Assembly (NCBI RefSeq): GCF_000300855.1
Contig: NZ_ALJF01000013.1
Location: 248,001 to 312,000, forward strand
DNA from: Agrobacterium albertimagni AOL15
Lineage (GTDB): Bacteria; Pseudomonadota; Alphaproteobacteria; Rhizobiales; Rhizobiaceae
Direction: 5' to 3'
DNA length: 64,000 bases
Shown: positions 1-7,600 of the stretch, piece after piece
Layout: each line of letters opens with the position of its first letter
How positions within the stretch are numbered: position 1 is the first letter of the stretch
Notes under the pieces: model-generated
What the model was told of the DNA's origin: nothing
Databases searched by the model: none
The model's input: the letters and a program-made list of their open reading frames with translations, nothing else
Translations under genes and position numbers: made by a program

Positions 1-603
1 CGCGGTGATGCCGAGGCGATCCTGGAAGCCCTGAAGGATGTGCCGCAGCCGAAGATCCTTGTGCTCAACAAGATCGACCGGGTGCGCCACGAAGACCTGT
101 TCGAGCTGGCGGCCAAAGCCAATGAGACCGTCAAGTTCGACCGCACCTTCATGATATCGGCGACGACTGGCTCGGGCTGCGACGACATCATGGATTACTT
201 GGCCGAGACCTTCCCGGAAGGTCCCTGGTACTATCCGGAAGATCAGATCTCGGATCTGCCGATGCGCCAGCTCGCGGCCGAAATCACCCGCGAGAAGCTG
301 TTCCTGCGTCTGCACCAGGAGCTTCCCTACTCCTCGCATGTCGAGACGGAAAAGTGGGAAGAGCGCAAGGATGGTTCCGTGCGCATCGAACAGGTCATCT
401 ATGTCGAGCGCGACAGCCAGAAGAAGATCGTGCTCGGCAAGAACGGCGACGCGATCAAGGCGATTTCCACGGCTTCCCGCAAGGAGATGTCCGAGATCCT
501 CGAACAGCCGGTGCACCTCTTCCTCTTCGTCAAGGTGCGCGAGAACTGGGGCAACGATCCCGAGCGCTTCCGCGAAATGGGTCTCGAATTCCCCCGCGAC
601 TGA
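1..603 (+). CDS. era: GTPase Era, C-terminal part (5' end outside window)
   Basis: Era is a Ras-like GTPase with a KH RNA-binding domain. It binds the 3' end of 16S rRNA and assists 30S subunit maturation, partly at the inner membrane. The reading frame is open from base 1, so the N-terminal G1-G3 motifs are missing from the window. What remains is 200 residues: the G4 motif NKID (fragment residues 23-26), the G5-like SATTGSG, and a C-terminal KH domain with the core GKNGDAIKAI. It ends at TGA and converges on the AbrB-type gene 21 bases away. In related alphaproteobacteria era is followed directly by recO; here an AbrB/TetR pair lies between them. Confidence 0.97.
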   Translation, partial: RGDAEAILEALKDVPQPKILVLNKIDRVRHEDLFELAAKANETVKFDRTFMISATTGSGCDDIMDYLAETFPEGPWYYPEDQISDLPMRQLAAEITREKLFLRLHQELPYSSHVETEKWEERKDGSVRIEQVIYVERDSQKKIVLGKNGDAIKAISTASRKEMSEILEQPVHLFLFVKVRENWGNDPERFREMGLEFPRD

Positions 604-624
604 ACCCGATCAAGCGAGGGGCGC

Positions 625-1722
625 TCAGCCCTTCGCTACCCGCCTTGCGACAAAGTCCGAAATCGTCGGTCCGATCAGGATGATCAGGATCAGCCGCATG
701 GTCTGCAGTGCCATGATGAAGGACATGTCGACAGGTGTCGTCGCGGCGATGATCGCGATCGAATCGAGCCCGCCAGGGCTCGTCGCGAGATAGGCGGTCA
801 GAGGGTCGATGCCATGCAGCGACCAGAGCAGGAAGGCAAGTCCGCCGCTGAACGCCATCAGCACCAGGATCGAGCCGACGATCTGGGGCAGGGCGCTTGC
901 CGCGTGTCTCAGGATCCTCCGTGTGAAGGACAGGCCGATCCGCCAGCCGATTACGCCATAACCGAGCGCCAGCAGCCATTCGGGCAGTTGCAGGGTGATA
1001 TAGCCCATCACATGCAAGACCGTCGTCGCAACCAGTGGCAGGAGCATGGTGCCAGCTGGTATCCGAAACCGGGCGCCGACCATTGCTGCCGCAAGCGCAG
1101 CAGCCAGTGTTAAGGACAGATCGAGCCAGTCCGTCTCCGGAAACCAGACGACCGAATGTGCTGCACCGCCTTCGATGTTGAAGACAAAGGCCGCCATCAG
1201 CGACGCCCCGGTCGCGACGAAGGCGACGCGCAGATACTGCATGAAGGCAACCAGCCGCGCATCCCCACCATGGGCTTCCGCCATCAGCACCATGGCTGAG
1301 GCGGCTCCGGCAGATGTGCCCCAGATCGCGGTGGTGCCCGGCAGGATTTCGGCTTTCGCCATGAAATAGCCGAGCAGGCTGCTCGCGGCGATGATCGCAA
1401 GCACGATGGACAGAAAGACCGGCCAGTCGTCAGCCACCGTCGACAGCGTTCCGAGATCGATCGAGCGGGCAATGATGCAGCCGATCAGCGAATGGGCAAA
1501 AATGTAGGGATAGCGGTGAACGGAAAGCCGTGCGCCGTTGGTGGCCACGAGAATGGCCGCGACCATGGGCCCGAGCAGCAGCGCGCCCGGGATATGCGCG
1601 AGGAAAAGCCCGCCGGAGATCGCAACGGATAGGGCGAGGAGAACAAGCCAGCGAAGCACGACCGGAAGCGGTGTCAGCAGGCCGGGTTGGGCTGGCGTTC
1701 CGTGCTCTTTGTCCAGGGACAT
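625..1722 (-). CDS. AbrB-family integral membrane protein
   Basis: This 365-residue protein is almost entirely hydrophobic, with about ten predicted membrane helices in two similar halves. It matches the AbrB/COG3180 membrane family, often labelled putative ammonia monooxygenase or AbrB transporter; the transported substrate is unknown. It is unrelated to the Bacillus DNA-binding protein AbrB. Small-residue-rich segments such as IWGTSAGAASAM and ATSPGGLDSIA recur in each half, which supports the internal duplication. It is divergent from a TetR gene with about 100 bases between the starts, and a palindromic operator lies in that gap, so the TetR protein probably controls it. Confidence 0.85.
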   Translation of the reverse strand: MSLDKEHGTPAQPGLLTPLPVVLRWLVLLALSVAISGGLFLAHIPGALLLGPMVAAILVATNGARLSVHRYPYIFAHSLIGCIIARSIDLGTLSTVADDWPVFLSIVLAIIAASSLLGYFMAKAEILPGTTAIWGTSAGAASAMVLMAEAHGGDARLVAFMQYLRVAFVATGASLMAAFVFNIEGGAAHSVVWFPETDWLDLSLTLAAALAAAMVGARFRIPAGTMLLPLVATTVLHVMGYITLQLPEWLLALGYGVIGWRIGLSFTRRILRHAASALPQIVGSILVLMAFSGGLAFLLWSLHGIDPLTAYLATSPGGLDSIAIIAATTPVDMSFIMALQTMRLILIILIGPTISDFVARRVAKG

Positions 1723-1795
1723 GGCTGTCTCCGTCCTTCGTCTGAGAAGCCCTTGCCGGAAAGGGCTGGACGAAAGCGCGTTTTCATAAAATAAA

Positions 1796-1809
1796 TGAGG
1801 TAGACCTCA
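1796..1809. promoter_or_regulatory. Probable TetR operator (6-bp inverted repeat)
   Basis: Perfect inverted repeat TGAGGT-AG-ACCTCA in the divergent intergenic region, 13 bases before the ATG of the TetR gene and 74 bases before the AbrB-type gene start. Position and symmetry suit autoregulation plus control of the divergent gene. Binding by this TetR protein is inferred. Confidence 0.6.
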
Positions 1810-1821
1810 CAAACGAGTTTT

Positions 1822-2466
1822 ATGAGCATGGCCTCGCAAAAGTCAAGTTCGGCGGCGACATCGCAGGCGACGCCCGCGCCGACCGCCAAGGAGCCGAAAC
1901 GCAAGCGCGGCATCGCCCGTGTGGCAAAGCTTCTCGATGCTGGCGCAGCGGTCTTCGCCGAGCAGGGCTACCGGGCCGCGACCATGACCGAGATCGCCGC
2001 CCGGGCCGCGGCACCCATCGGTTCACTCTACCAGTTCTTTCCCAACAAGGATGTGCTCGCCGACGCCCTCGTTGCCCGCTACGCCGAGCATGTCGAGGCG
2101 GCCCTCGACCGAATCAGGGCGCAGCTAGCGGACCTCGATGGCAGCCAGCTTGCCGACCGCCTGCTCGACGTGCTCGTCGCCCATGCCGCCGAGCGCAGTC
2201 TGGCGCTCAGCCTGCTCGATGCCCGCTGGGAGCAACCGGGTGTGCGCCCCGGCGTGCTTCGCGAAAGCTTGCGTAAGCGGATCGCCGAGATCCTCACGCT
2301 TTGGCGCCCGCAATTGCCGGAGGACCAGGCCGAGGCCATGTCGGTGGTGCTCTTCCAGGCAATGAAGTCGCTCGTGCAACTGCATGAAGAGAAACGCTAT
2401 CCCGGAAAGACCGAAGCGATTGCCCATTGGCGCGGCTGGGTGCAACGCTATCTCGCGGACGTCTGA
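1822..2466 (+). CDS. TetR/AcrR-family transcriptional regulator
   Basis: A 214-residue repressor-type protein. After an unusual Ala/Pro/Lys-rich N-terminal extension of about 30 residues comes the TetR helix-turn-helix, recognisable from AVFAEQGYRAATMTEIAARA followed by GSLYQFFPNKDVL (about residues 45-85). The rest is the helical ligand/dimer domain, and the ligand is unknown. The start is ATG 1822, with a second in-frame ATG at 1828; neither has a strong Shine-Dalgarno, so either could be used. It is divergent from the AbrB-type membrane gene, the likely target, with a shared palindrome upstream. recO follows 51 bases downstream on the same strand. Confidence 0.9.
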   Translation: MSMASQKSSSAATSQATPAPTAKEPKRKRGIARVAKLLDAGAAVFAEQGYRAATMTEIAARAAAPIGSLYQFFPNKDVLADALVARYAEHVEAALDRIRAQLADLDGSQLADRLLDVLVAHAAERSLALSLLDARWEQPGVRPGVLRESLRKRIAEILTLWRPQLPEDQAEAMSVVLFQAMKSLVQLHEEKRYPGKTEAIAHWRGWVQRYLADV

Positions 2467-2517
2467 CATCTCGCGAAATTCCTCGCGCTAGCCCGGCCTC
2501 TGCGGTAAAACCCGTGC

Positions 2518-3291
2518 ATGCAATGGACAGACGAGGCAATCCTTCTGGGGGTGCGGCGGCATGGCGAAACAAGCGTCATCGCCGAGGTGATGACGCGCAG
2601 CCGTGGCCGCCATCTCGGCATGGTGCGCTCCGGCCGGTCGCGCACGATGCAGCCGGTCTTGCAGCCCGGCAATCGTCTGGAAGTCACCTGGCGCGCACGC
2701 CTCGACGAACATCTGGGCGAGTTTCGCATAGAGCCTCTGATGCTGCGGGCTGGTCGGCTGATGGAAAGTGCGACCGCCGTCTACGGCGTGCAGGCGCTGG
2801 CGGCTCTGCTGCGGCTTTTGCCGGAGCGTGATCCCCATCCGCATCTCTTCCAGGCGCTGGATGTAATTCTCGATCATCTCGAGGAGCCGGCGACGGCAGG
2901 CGAACTCTTCGTGCGCTTCGAGCTCGCGCTGCTGAATGATCTCGGCTTTGGGCTGGATTTGAGCGAATGCGCCGCGACGGGCACGCATCATGATCTGGCT
3001 TATGTCTCACCGAAGTCGGGCAGGGCCGTCAGCCGCGAGGCAGGCGCCCCCTGGGCGGACAAGATGCTGGCGCTGCCGGATTTCTTGACCCCCGGAACCA
3101 ACCGCGCGGCAGATCCGGAGACATTGGCGGCAGCCTTTCGGTTGACGGCCTATTTTCTGGATCGCCATGTCTACGTGCCGCGGGGGCTGGAGCCCGGCGC
3201 GGCACGCGAGGGATTCTGTCACGCGGCGTTGAAGACCTTGCGCTCGCTCGAAACGCCTGGCGCATTGGCCGCGCCCAGAAACACGGCCTGA
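2518..3291 (+). CDS. recO: DNA repair protein RecO
   Basis: RecO anneals single strands and, with RecR, loads RecA in the RecFOR recombination pathway. The 257-residue protein begins with the OB-fold N-terminus ([19 protein letters not shown], then a beta-rich stretch ending at the [16 protein letters not shown] region). A helical C-terminal domain follows. Length is normal for rhizobial RecO. The start is ATG 2518; the Shine-Dalgarno is poor. The last 73 bases overlap the 3' end of a convergent small gene. The chromosomal position after era is conserved in the group. Confidence 0.95.
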   Translation: MQWTDEAILLGVRRHGETSVIAEVMTRSRGRHLGMVRSGRSRTMQPVLQPGNRLEVTWRARLDEHLGEFRIEPLMLRAGRLMESATAVYGVQALAALLRLLPERDPHPHLFQALDVILDHLEEPATAGELFVRFELALLNDLGFGLDLSECAATGTHHDLAYVSPKSGRAVSREAGAPWADKMLALPDFLTPGTNRAADPETLAAAFRLTAYFLDRHVYVPRGLEPGAAREGFCHAALKTLRSLETPGALAAPRNTA

Positions 3292-3473
3292 TCTTCCGGC
3301 GCAGACTTCGCCATGTGGTCGTGGATGGCGGCCTGAAGTTCGCTGATATTGCGATAGCTACCGCCGTCGAGGTCGATGACCGGATATTTGACGGCGATGA
3401 ACTTGACCCTGTCGCCGTCGGGTATGGTGATGCCAACCGGGATTCCGGCATATTCGATGACTTGCTTCTTCAT
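3219..3473 (-). CDS. Small conserved-looking hypothetical protein (84 aa)
   Basis: An 84-residue acidic to neutral protein starting [20 protein letters not shown]. It has no signal peptide, membrane segment or motif that I recognise. The beginning looks like a small beta-sheet unit ([14 protein letters not shown], then [16 protein letters not shown]), and a helix follows ([11 protein letters not shown]). Composition and frame look coding. The 3' end overlaps recO by 73 bases tail to tail, which is long; the true stop is nevertheless fixed by the frame. A short-peptide leader and promoter lie upstream on the same strand. No function is proposed. Confidence 0.6.
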   Translation of the reverse strand: MKKQVIEYAGIPVGITIPDGDRVKFIAVKYPVIDLDGGSYRNISELQAAIHDHMAKSAPEDQAVFLGAANAPGVSSERKVFNAA

Positions 3474-3551
3474 AACGAATGTCCCCGCTCGTGCACGTTC
3501 GGCACGGCGCTGTTTCAGTAGTCGATTGTTGATGTCAGGCTTTGCGCTGCG

Positions 3552-3647
3552 TCACATTCGACAGGAGCAGGCGTAATGGCGTTTCACCATCACGAGGTGC
3601 GGGGTCGTCTGCCAGGGTCGGGCGCCATCATGAAATACGATTTGCAT
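3552..3647 (-). CDS. Short peptide ORF (31 aa) with a strong Shine-Dalgarno
   Basis: An ORF of 31 codons beginning MQIVFHDGARPWQ and ending YACSCRM. Its ATG is preceded at ideal spacing by AAGGAGG, among the best ribosome-binding sites in the window. About 26 bases further upstream is a perfect 8-bp inverted repeat, and a sigma70-like promoter lies about 80 bases before the ATG. It could be a small protein or a regulatory leader peptide for the 84-residue gene that starts 78 bases downstream. I recognise no family. Confidence 0.45.
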   Translation of the reverse strand: MQIVFHDGARPWQTTPHLVMVKRHYACSCRM

Positions 3648-3672
3648 TTCGCTGACCTCCTTCTTTGGCTGC

Positions 3673-3691
3673 GGCCTCAAACGTTGAGGCC
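3673..3691. repeat. Perfect 8-bp inverted repeat in the leader
   Basis: GGCCTCAA-ACG-TTGAGGCC lies between the predicted promoter and the 31-residue ORF. A 3-base loop makes it a compact RNA hairpin; as DNA it could also be an operator. On the minus strand an ATG at 3693 opens a 21-codon frame that runs through this hairpin and overlaps the start of the 31-codon ORF. Confidence 0.5.
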
Positions 3692-3725
3692 ATGGTTCGT
3701 TGTCAGGATCCGAACCAGCTCGCAC

Positions 3726-3754
3726 AAGGTAGGTGCTGGCTCGGAATCCGTCAA
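3726..3754 (-). promoter_or_regulatory. Sigma70-like promoter for the short-peptide leader
   Basis: On the minus strand TTGACG (3749-3754) and TACCTT (3726-3731) are separated by exactly 17 bases. Transcription would start near 3719 and read the hairpin, the 31-codon ORF and possibly the 84-residue gene. Assigned by eye from consensus only. Confidence 0.45.
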
Positions 3755-3870
3755 CGGGCGGCGGAAGAAAAATAAAATAATTTTCTGTGACAGTCGCCTT
3801 CAGGCGAAAACACGGGAATTTTGATCCGGCATGGGCGCGATGCCGAAATATGATCTCACTTTGGGCAAAA

Positions 3871-5091
3871 TTACGCCAATCCGACAGCCGGTCTCTCCAC
3901 GGCTTGTTCACGGATCGGCCAATGCACCACGGCCGCGAAGATTCCGAGCGCCACACCCAGCCACCAGACCTGATCATAGGTTCCGAAGTGGTCGTAGAGA
4001 TAGCCACCCATCCAGACGCCGAGGAACGAACCGATCTGGTGCGACAGGAAGACGAGCCCGCCCAGCAAGCCGAGATGGCGCGTGCCGAACATGATCGCCA
4101 CGAGCCCGTTGGTCGGCGGCACGGTGGAAAGCCAGAGCAGGCCCATCACAGCGGCGAAGATCACGACGGAAGCGGGCGTCTGCGGCAGGAGCAGGAAAAG
4201 CGTCACCGTGATCGATCGGCCGATATAGATGAAGGCGAGGAAATAGGGCTTGGAATAGCGCTGTCCGATCCAGCCGGCTGCGAGCGAACCGATGATGTTG
4301 AAAAAGCCGATCAGCGCCATCGCGATCACCGCATAGCTCGCCTCGATGCCGATATCGCCGAGATAGGCGGGGAAATGTGCGGTGATGAAGGCCACCTGGA
4401 AGCCGCAGACGAAGAAACCGGTCGTCAGCAGCAGATAGCTCTTGTGCGCGAAGGCTTCCTTCAGCGCCTCGGCGATCGTTTGCTGATATTGTTTGCCGGA
4501 CTGCGTGCCCGATTGCGCATTGCCGCGCAGCGGAAAGGCGAGCAGCGGCACGACCAGCATCATGACGGCGATGATCACGAGACTGTCCGACCAGCCGAAG
4601 GCCGAGATAAAGCCTTGGCTGAGCGGCGCAAACAGGAACATGCCGGCAGAGCCCGCCGCCGTGCCGATGCCAAACGCCATCGACCGCTGTTCGGGTGTCA
4701 CATTGCGGGCAAAGGCCGAAAGGATAACGCTGAAAGAACCCGCACCGATCGCAAGCCCTATCAGCACGCCACCGCCCATATGCAGCCAGATGGGCGCCGA
4801 CGCATTGGCCATCATCACGAGGCCTGCGGCATAAAGCACGCCCGACATGACGAGAACGCGACCCGTACCATATTTGTCGGCGAGCGCCCCAAAGAACGGC
4901 TGGCTGATACCCCAGAACAGGTTCTGGAATGCCATGGCAAGCCCGAAGGTGGAGCGGTCCCAGCCCCGGTCGGCGAGCATCGGCAGTTGGAAGAAGCCCA
5001 TGGCCGAGCGCGGCCCGAAGGTCATCACCGCAATCAGCGATCCGGCGAGAATGATGAGCCAGGGCATGGCAGGGCGGCTGGTGGTCGTCAT
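3871..5091 (-). CDS. MFS transporter
   Basis: A 406-residue major facilitator superfamily carrier with about twelve hydrophobic helices and a central polar loop (roughly residues 190-210, rich in Gln and Lys). The segment GALADKYGTGRVLVMSG between helices 2 and 3 fits the MFS signature loop. Overall it resembles the oxalate/formate- and monocarboxylate-like branch of MFS, but the substrate cannot be told from sequence. It stands alone: 223 bases separate it from the peptide leader on its left and 240 bases from the GIY-YIG gene on its right, the latter gap mostly filled by a repeat doublet. Confidence 0.85.
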   Translation of the reverse strand: MTTTSRPAMPWLIILAGSLIAVMTFGPRSAMGFFQLPMLADRGWDRSTFGLAMAFQNLFWGISQPFFGALADKYGTGRVLVMSGVLYAAGLVMMANASAPIWLHMGGGVLIGLAIGAGSFSVILSAFARNVTPEQRSMAFGIGTAAGSAGMFLFAPLSQGFISAFGWSDSLVIIAVMMLVVPLLAFPLRGNAQSGTQSGKQYQQTIAEALKEAFAHKSYLLLTTGFFVCGFQVAFITAHFPAYLGDIGIEASYAVIAMALIGFFNIIGSLAAGWIGQRYSKPYFLAFIYIGRSITVTLFLLLPQTPASVVIFAAVMGLLWLSTVPPTNGLVAIMFGTRHLGLLGGLVFLSHQIGSFLGVWMGGYLYDHFGTYDQVWWLGVALGIFAAVVHWPIREQAVERPAVGLA

Positions 5092-5200
5092 CGGGGGATT
5101 CTCCTCTGTCGATCACACATTAGTGCGGTCGATGGACGAGCAGAAACGCCTTTTGATGAACTGGCCATCAGGGGATTTGATGAATGTCAGGGGGCGGGAT

Positions 5201-5380
5201 CCTTCGAGGCCCCTGCTGCGCAGGGGCACCTCAGGATGAGGGCGCAGATGTTGTGCTCCAAGCCATAGCCTGCTGCTCAGCCATTGCCTTGCGGCGTGCA
5301 TCGAGATTTGTGAAGCCGGCTTCTTGAACGGTCAGCCCTCATCCTGAGGTGGGAGCGAAGCGACCCTCGAAGGACGAGGG
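5201..5380. repeat. Doublet of inverted palindromic repeats (copies A and B)
   Basis: Copy A (5201-5242) begins CCTTCGAGG and ends CCTCAGGATGAGGG, with an internal hairpin CCCCTG..CAGGGG. Copy B (5335-5380) is the same unit in reverse orientation with a different core. The two are separated by 92 bases, so together they form an inverted doublet of about 180 bases. The same doublet recurs at 5828-5995. Copy B supplies the last codons and stop of the GIY-YIG gene. Confidence 0.85.
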
Positions 5381-5691
5381 CGGGTGGGCCCACCACCCAA
5401 CCACTTGACGGGCCCTCGGCGCGATAAGTCCGGAAGGGCCTCGTAGGCGCAAGCGATCAGCGCCTCTTTCTTCTGCCGATTCCATCCCTTGATCTGCCGC
5501 TCGCGGGCGATGGCGTCGAGGATACGGTCATAGCTTTCTGTGAACACCAGTTCCACTGGCCGGCGTTTGGCTGTGTAGCCATCATAGGTGCCCGCATTGT
5601 GCTCCCAAAGCCGCGCCTCGATCGCCTGCTTTGTCAGCCCGATGTAGTAGGAGCCGTCGCTGCATCGAAGAATGTAGACTGTGACCTCCAT
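5332..5691 (-). CDS. GIY-YIG nuclease-fold protein with repeat-derived C-terminus
   Basis: A 119-residue protein of the small COG2827-like GIY-YIG group. The N-terminus MEVTVYILRCSDGSYYIGLT carries the two diagnostic strands (VYIL and YYIG), followed by ARLWEHN and an Arg-rich helix ending in QIKGWNR. The start is ATG 5691 with GGAGGT at good spacing; the longer frame upstream is not supported. The last 15 or so residues (RPRPSRVASLPPQDEG) and the TGA stop are encoded by palindromic repeat copy B, so the native C-terminus has been replaced or extended by the repeat. Repeat doublets enclose the gene. Cellular role unknown. Confidence 0.85.
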   Translation of the reverse strand: MEVTVYILRCSDGSYYIGLTKQAIEARLWEHNAGTYDGYTAKRRPVELVFTESYDRILDAIARERQIKGWNRQKKEALIACAYEALPDLSRRGPVKWLGGGPTRPRPSRVASLPPQDEG

Positions 5692-5827
5692 ATGGGTGAC
5701 CTCCCGAAAATGCACTATGCTCGCTCGACTTGGCATCCGGAGCAACTCTGCAAACTGCTGGGATTTTGTGGCCTGAGGCCTTATGCGTACAAGTTTACTG
5801 AACATCGGTTACGGGATGTGGCCGGAT

Positions 5828-5995
5828 CCTTCGAGGCCCTTGCTAAAGCAAGGGCACCTCAGGATGAGGGGGGCACCGTATGCCGTAACACCTCGAATGC
5901 CATCAGCCACTCAGAAAAAAACTTCGGCCAACGAGGCATAAAACGATCAGCCCTCATCCTGAGGTGGGAGCGGAGCGACCCTCGAAGGACGAGGG
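5828..5995. repeat. Doublet of inverted palindromic repeats (copies C and D)
   Basis: Copy C (5828-5870) matches copy A and copy D (5950-5995) matches copy B, in the same order and orientation, separated by 79 bases. The spacer does not match that of the A/B doublet. Together the two doublets are direct repeats enclosing the GIY-YIG gene. Copy D ends 25 bases before the stop of the MOSC gene. Confidence 0.85.
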
Positions 5996-6020
5996 CGGGT
6001 GGCATCCTCCCCAATCAATC

Positions 6021-6866
6021 TCACCGCTGCTTGATCGCCCAAGCCTCGCGACTGCCAAGCACCGTCACCGCGTCCCGGACCCGCACCAGACCCTGTTCCC
6101 GCGGCACCGCATTCCAGCCAAACAGCACGCCCGGCACACGGCGGTCGGCGGACATGCGGATGCGGCCCATGGCTGGCATCGGGTTGGCGCCCTCGCGCGA
6201 TCCGGTCTGCTGGTCCTGGGTGGTCATGATGCAGCGCGGGCATGGCTTGACGAAATCGAAGCGGATGCCGCCGATCTCGAGGCCCGTCCAGGCATCTTCG
6301 GCCCAAGGTTCGTCGCAGTCGACGACGATGTTCGGGCGAAACCGATCCATGCCGACAGAACCTTCGCCATGCCGCTCCATGTCCTCATTCAACGCGCGCA
6401 AGGAGCCTGATGTCGTCACCAGGATCTGGTAGCCGTCGGCAAAGCCCATCGGCGTGCCGTCGCCGGCCCATTCCGCGCTCGCCTCGCGGCGGCTTTCCCC
6501 GTCGATGAAGGCGAGCTTCACCGGCCGGCCGAACCAGTCGGAAAGCTTGGCATTGACGCTGTCATGCGCCATCGCCGCGCTGACGGTCGAGCGCCAGATG
6601 GTGACATCCATGCGATTGTCCGGCTGTGGCGGCGCGACCATCATCTCATGCCCGTCATCCAGTCGGAGTGTGAGATAGGCGGCCGCCGGAAGCGCCGTGA
6701 GGCGAGCAAGGTCGGGCATTTCCCGCTGCGTGATGAACTGGCCATCAGGATCGACCAGCATCATGCGCCGGTCGCCGGAGAGACCCATGGCATCGATGCG
6801 GGCCTGGGGAAGCGCAATGCCGCGCCCGCTCTTGAAGGGATAGATGGAAAGCCCGGTCACTTGCAT
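6021..6866 (-). CDS. MOSC domain protein (YcbX-like)
   Basis: A 281-residue protein with an N-terminal MOSC beta-barrel domain (MQVTGLSIYPFKSGRGIAL, then GDRRMMLVDPDGQFITQRE) and a C-terminal MOSC domain. The C-terminal half contains DRFRPNIVV and KPCPRCIMTTQD, which carries the conserved cysteine thought to handle sulfur or the molybdenum cofactor. Relatives act in N-hydroxylated base detoxification with Moco (YcbX) or as MOCS-like sulfur carriers; which applies here is not clear. It is the second gene of a two-gene unit, starting 13 bases after the HD-domain gene, with AAGGA before the ATG. Confidence 0.88.
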   Translation of the reverse strand: MQVTGLSIYPFKSGRGIALPQARIDAMGLSGDRRMMLVDPDGQFITQREMPDLARLTALPAAAYLTLRLDDGHEMMVAPPQPDNRMDVTIWRSTVSAAMAHDSVNAKLSDWFGRPVKLAFIDGESRREASAEWAGDGTPMGFADGYQILVTTSGSLRALNEDMERHGEGSVGMDRFRPNIVVDCDEPWAEDAWTGLEIGGIRFDFVKPCPRCIMTTQDQQTGSREGANPMPAMGRIRMSADRRVPGVLFGWNAVPREQGLVRVRDAVTVLGSREAWAIKQR

Positions 6867-6879
6867 CGTTTAGCGTCCT

Positions 6880-7563
6880 TCAGATTTCATCGCGGAAGAG
6901 GGAGAGAAACAGGGTGAGCCGCTCGTGCCGCTCCTCAGCCAGTTTTCGACCGGTCTCGGTCTGGAAGCCGTCGGAGAGCTTCAGGAGCTTGGCCGGGAAG
7001 TGGTCGATGGCAAAGCTGCGATCGTCGAGCGGGCGGTTCTCGGCGCCGGGATCGCCGGGGTGATAGAGGCCTGAACCCATGCGCCCGGCAATGTAGAAAC
7101 AGCGCGCCACACCGACCATGCCGATCGCATCCAGCCGGTCGGCATCCTGCAGCATCTTTGCCTCCAGCGTCTCCGGCTTGATGTTGGCGGAAAAGCTGTG
7201 GGTGAGGATCGCATGCGCCACGGCCTCGATCCTCTCCTTCGGCCAGCCGAGCTCCGCCAGAATTCCGCTCGCCTTCTCTGCGGCAAGCCTTGAGGCCTGC
7301 GACCGGAGCGGCGAACTCTTCTCGACGGCGACGCAGTCATGCAGCAGAACGGCGGCGGCGAGGATTTCGGCATCGCCGCCTTCGCCGGCTTGGATCTTCA
7401 AGGCATTCCTGAAGACGCGGTGGATATGGGCGAGGTCGTGCGAGCCATCGTCCCCTTCCGTTGCATGTGGCAGAAGGCGGGCGGCGAGCGCCTCATGGGG
7501 GCCGAAGTCGGCGGCTGTGAGAAGGGCAGTCAAGACAGTTTCCCTATTCTGGTCGGCCCGCAT
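6880..7563 (-). CDS. HD-domain phosphohydrolase
   Basis: A 227-residue metal-dependent phosphohydrolase of the YedJ/COG1418-like HD group. The metal ligands are visible in order: the SHDLAHIHRV segment (about 41-50), LLHDC (about 73-77), an ILTHSF segment, and LQDADRLDAIG near residue 140. Such enzymes hydrolyse phosphate esters, but the natural substrate is unknown. The start is ATG 7563 with AAGG upstream. It sits in a likely operon, 37 bases downstream of the DUF2339 gene and 13 bases upstream of the MOSC gene. Confidence 0.88.
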   Translation of the reverse strand: MRADQNRETVLTALLTAADFGPHEALAARLLPHATEGDDGSHDLAHIHRVFRNALKIQAGEGGDAEILAAAVLLHDCVAVEKSSPLRSQASRLAAEKASGILAELGWPKERIEAVAHAILTHSFSANIKPETLEAKMLQDADRLDAIGMVGVARCFYIAGRMGSGLYHPGDPGAENRPLDDRSFAIDHFPAKLLKLSDGFQTETGRKLAEERHERLTLFLSLFRDEI

Positions 7564-7600
7564 CTAGCCTTGCGAGCGCCCACTGTTCAACCGCCCGTAG

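Noticed and set aside
3787..5268. A 493-codon plus-strand open frame
   Set aside because: It is the antisense shadow of the MFS transporter gene, rich in His, Arg, Asp and Glu, without domain features; the opposite strand encodes a clear twelve-helix carrier.
5947..6306. Minus-strand 119-codon frame ending in the repeat peptide
   Set aside because: It is the MOSC gene read in another phase that runs into repeat copy D; there is no independent coding evidence.
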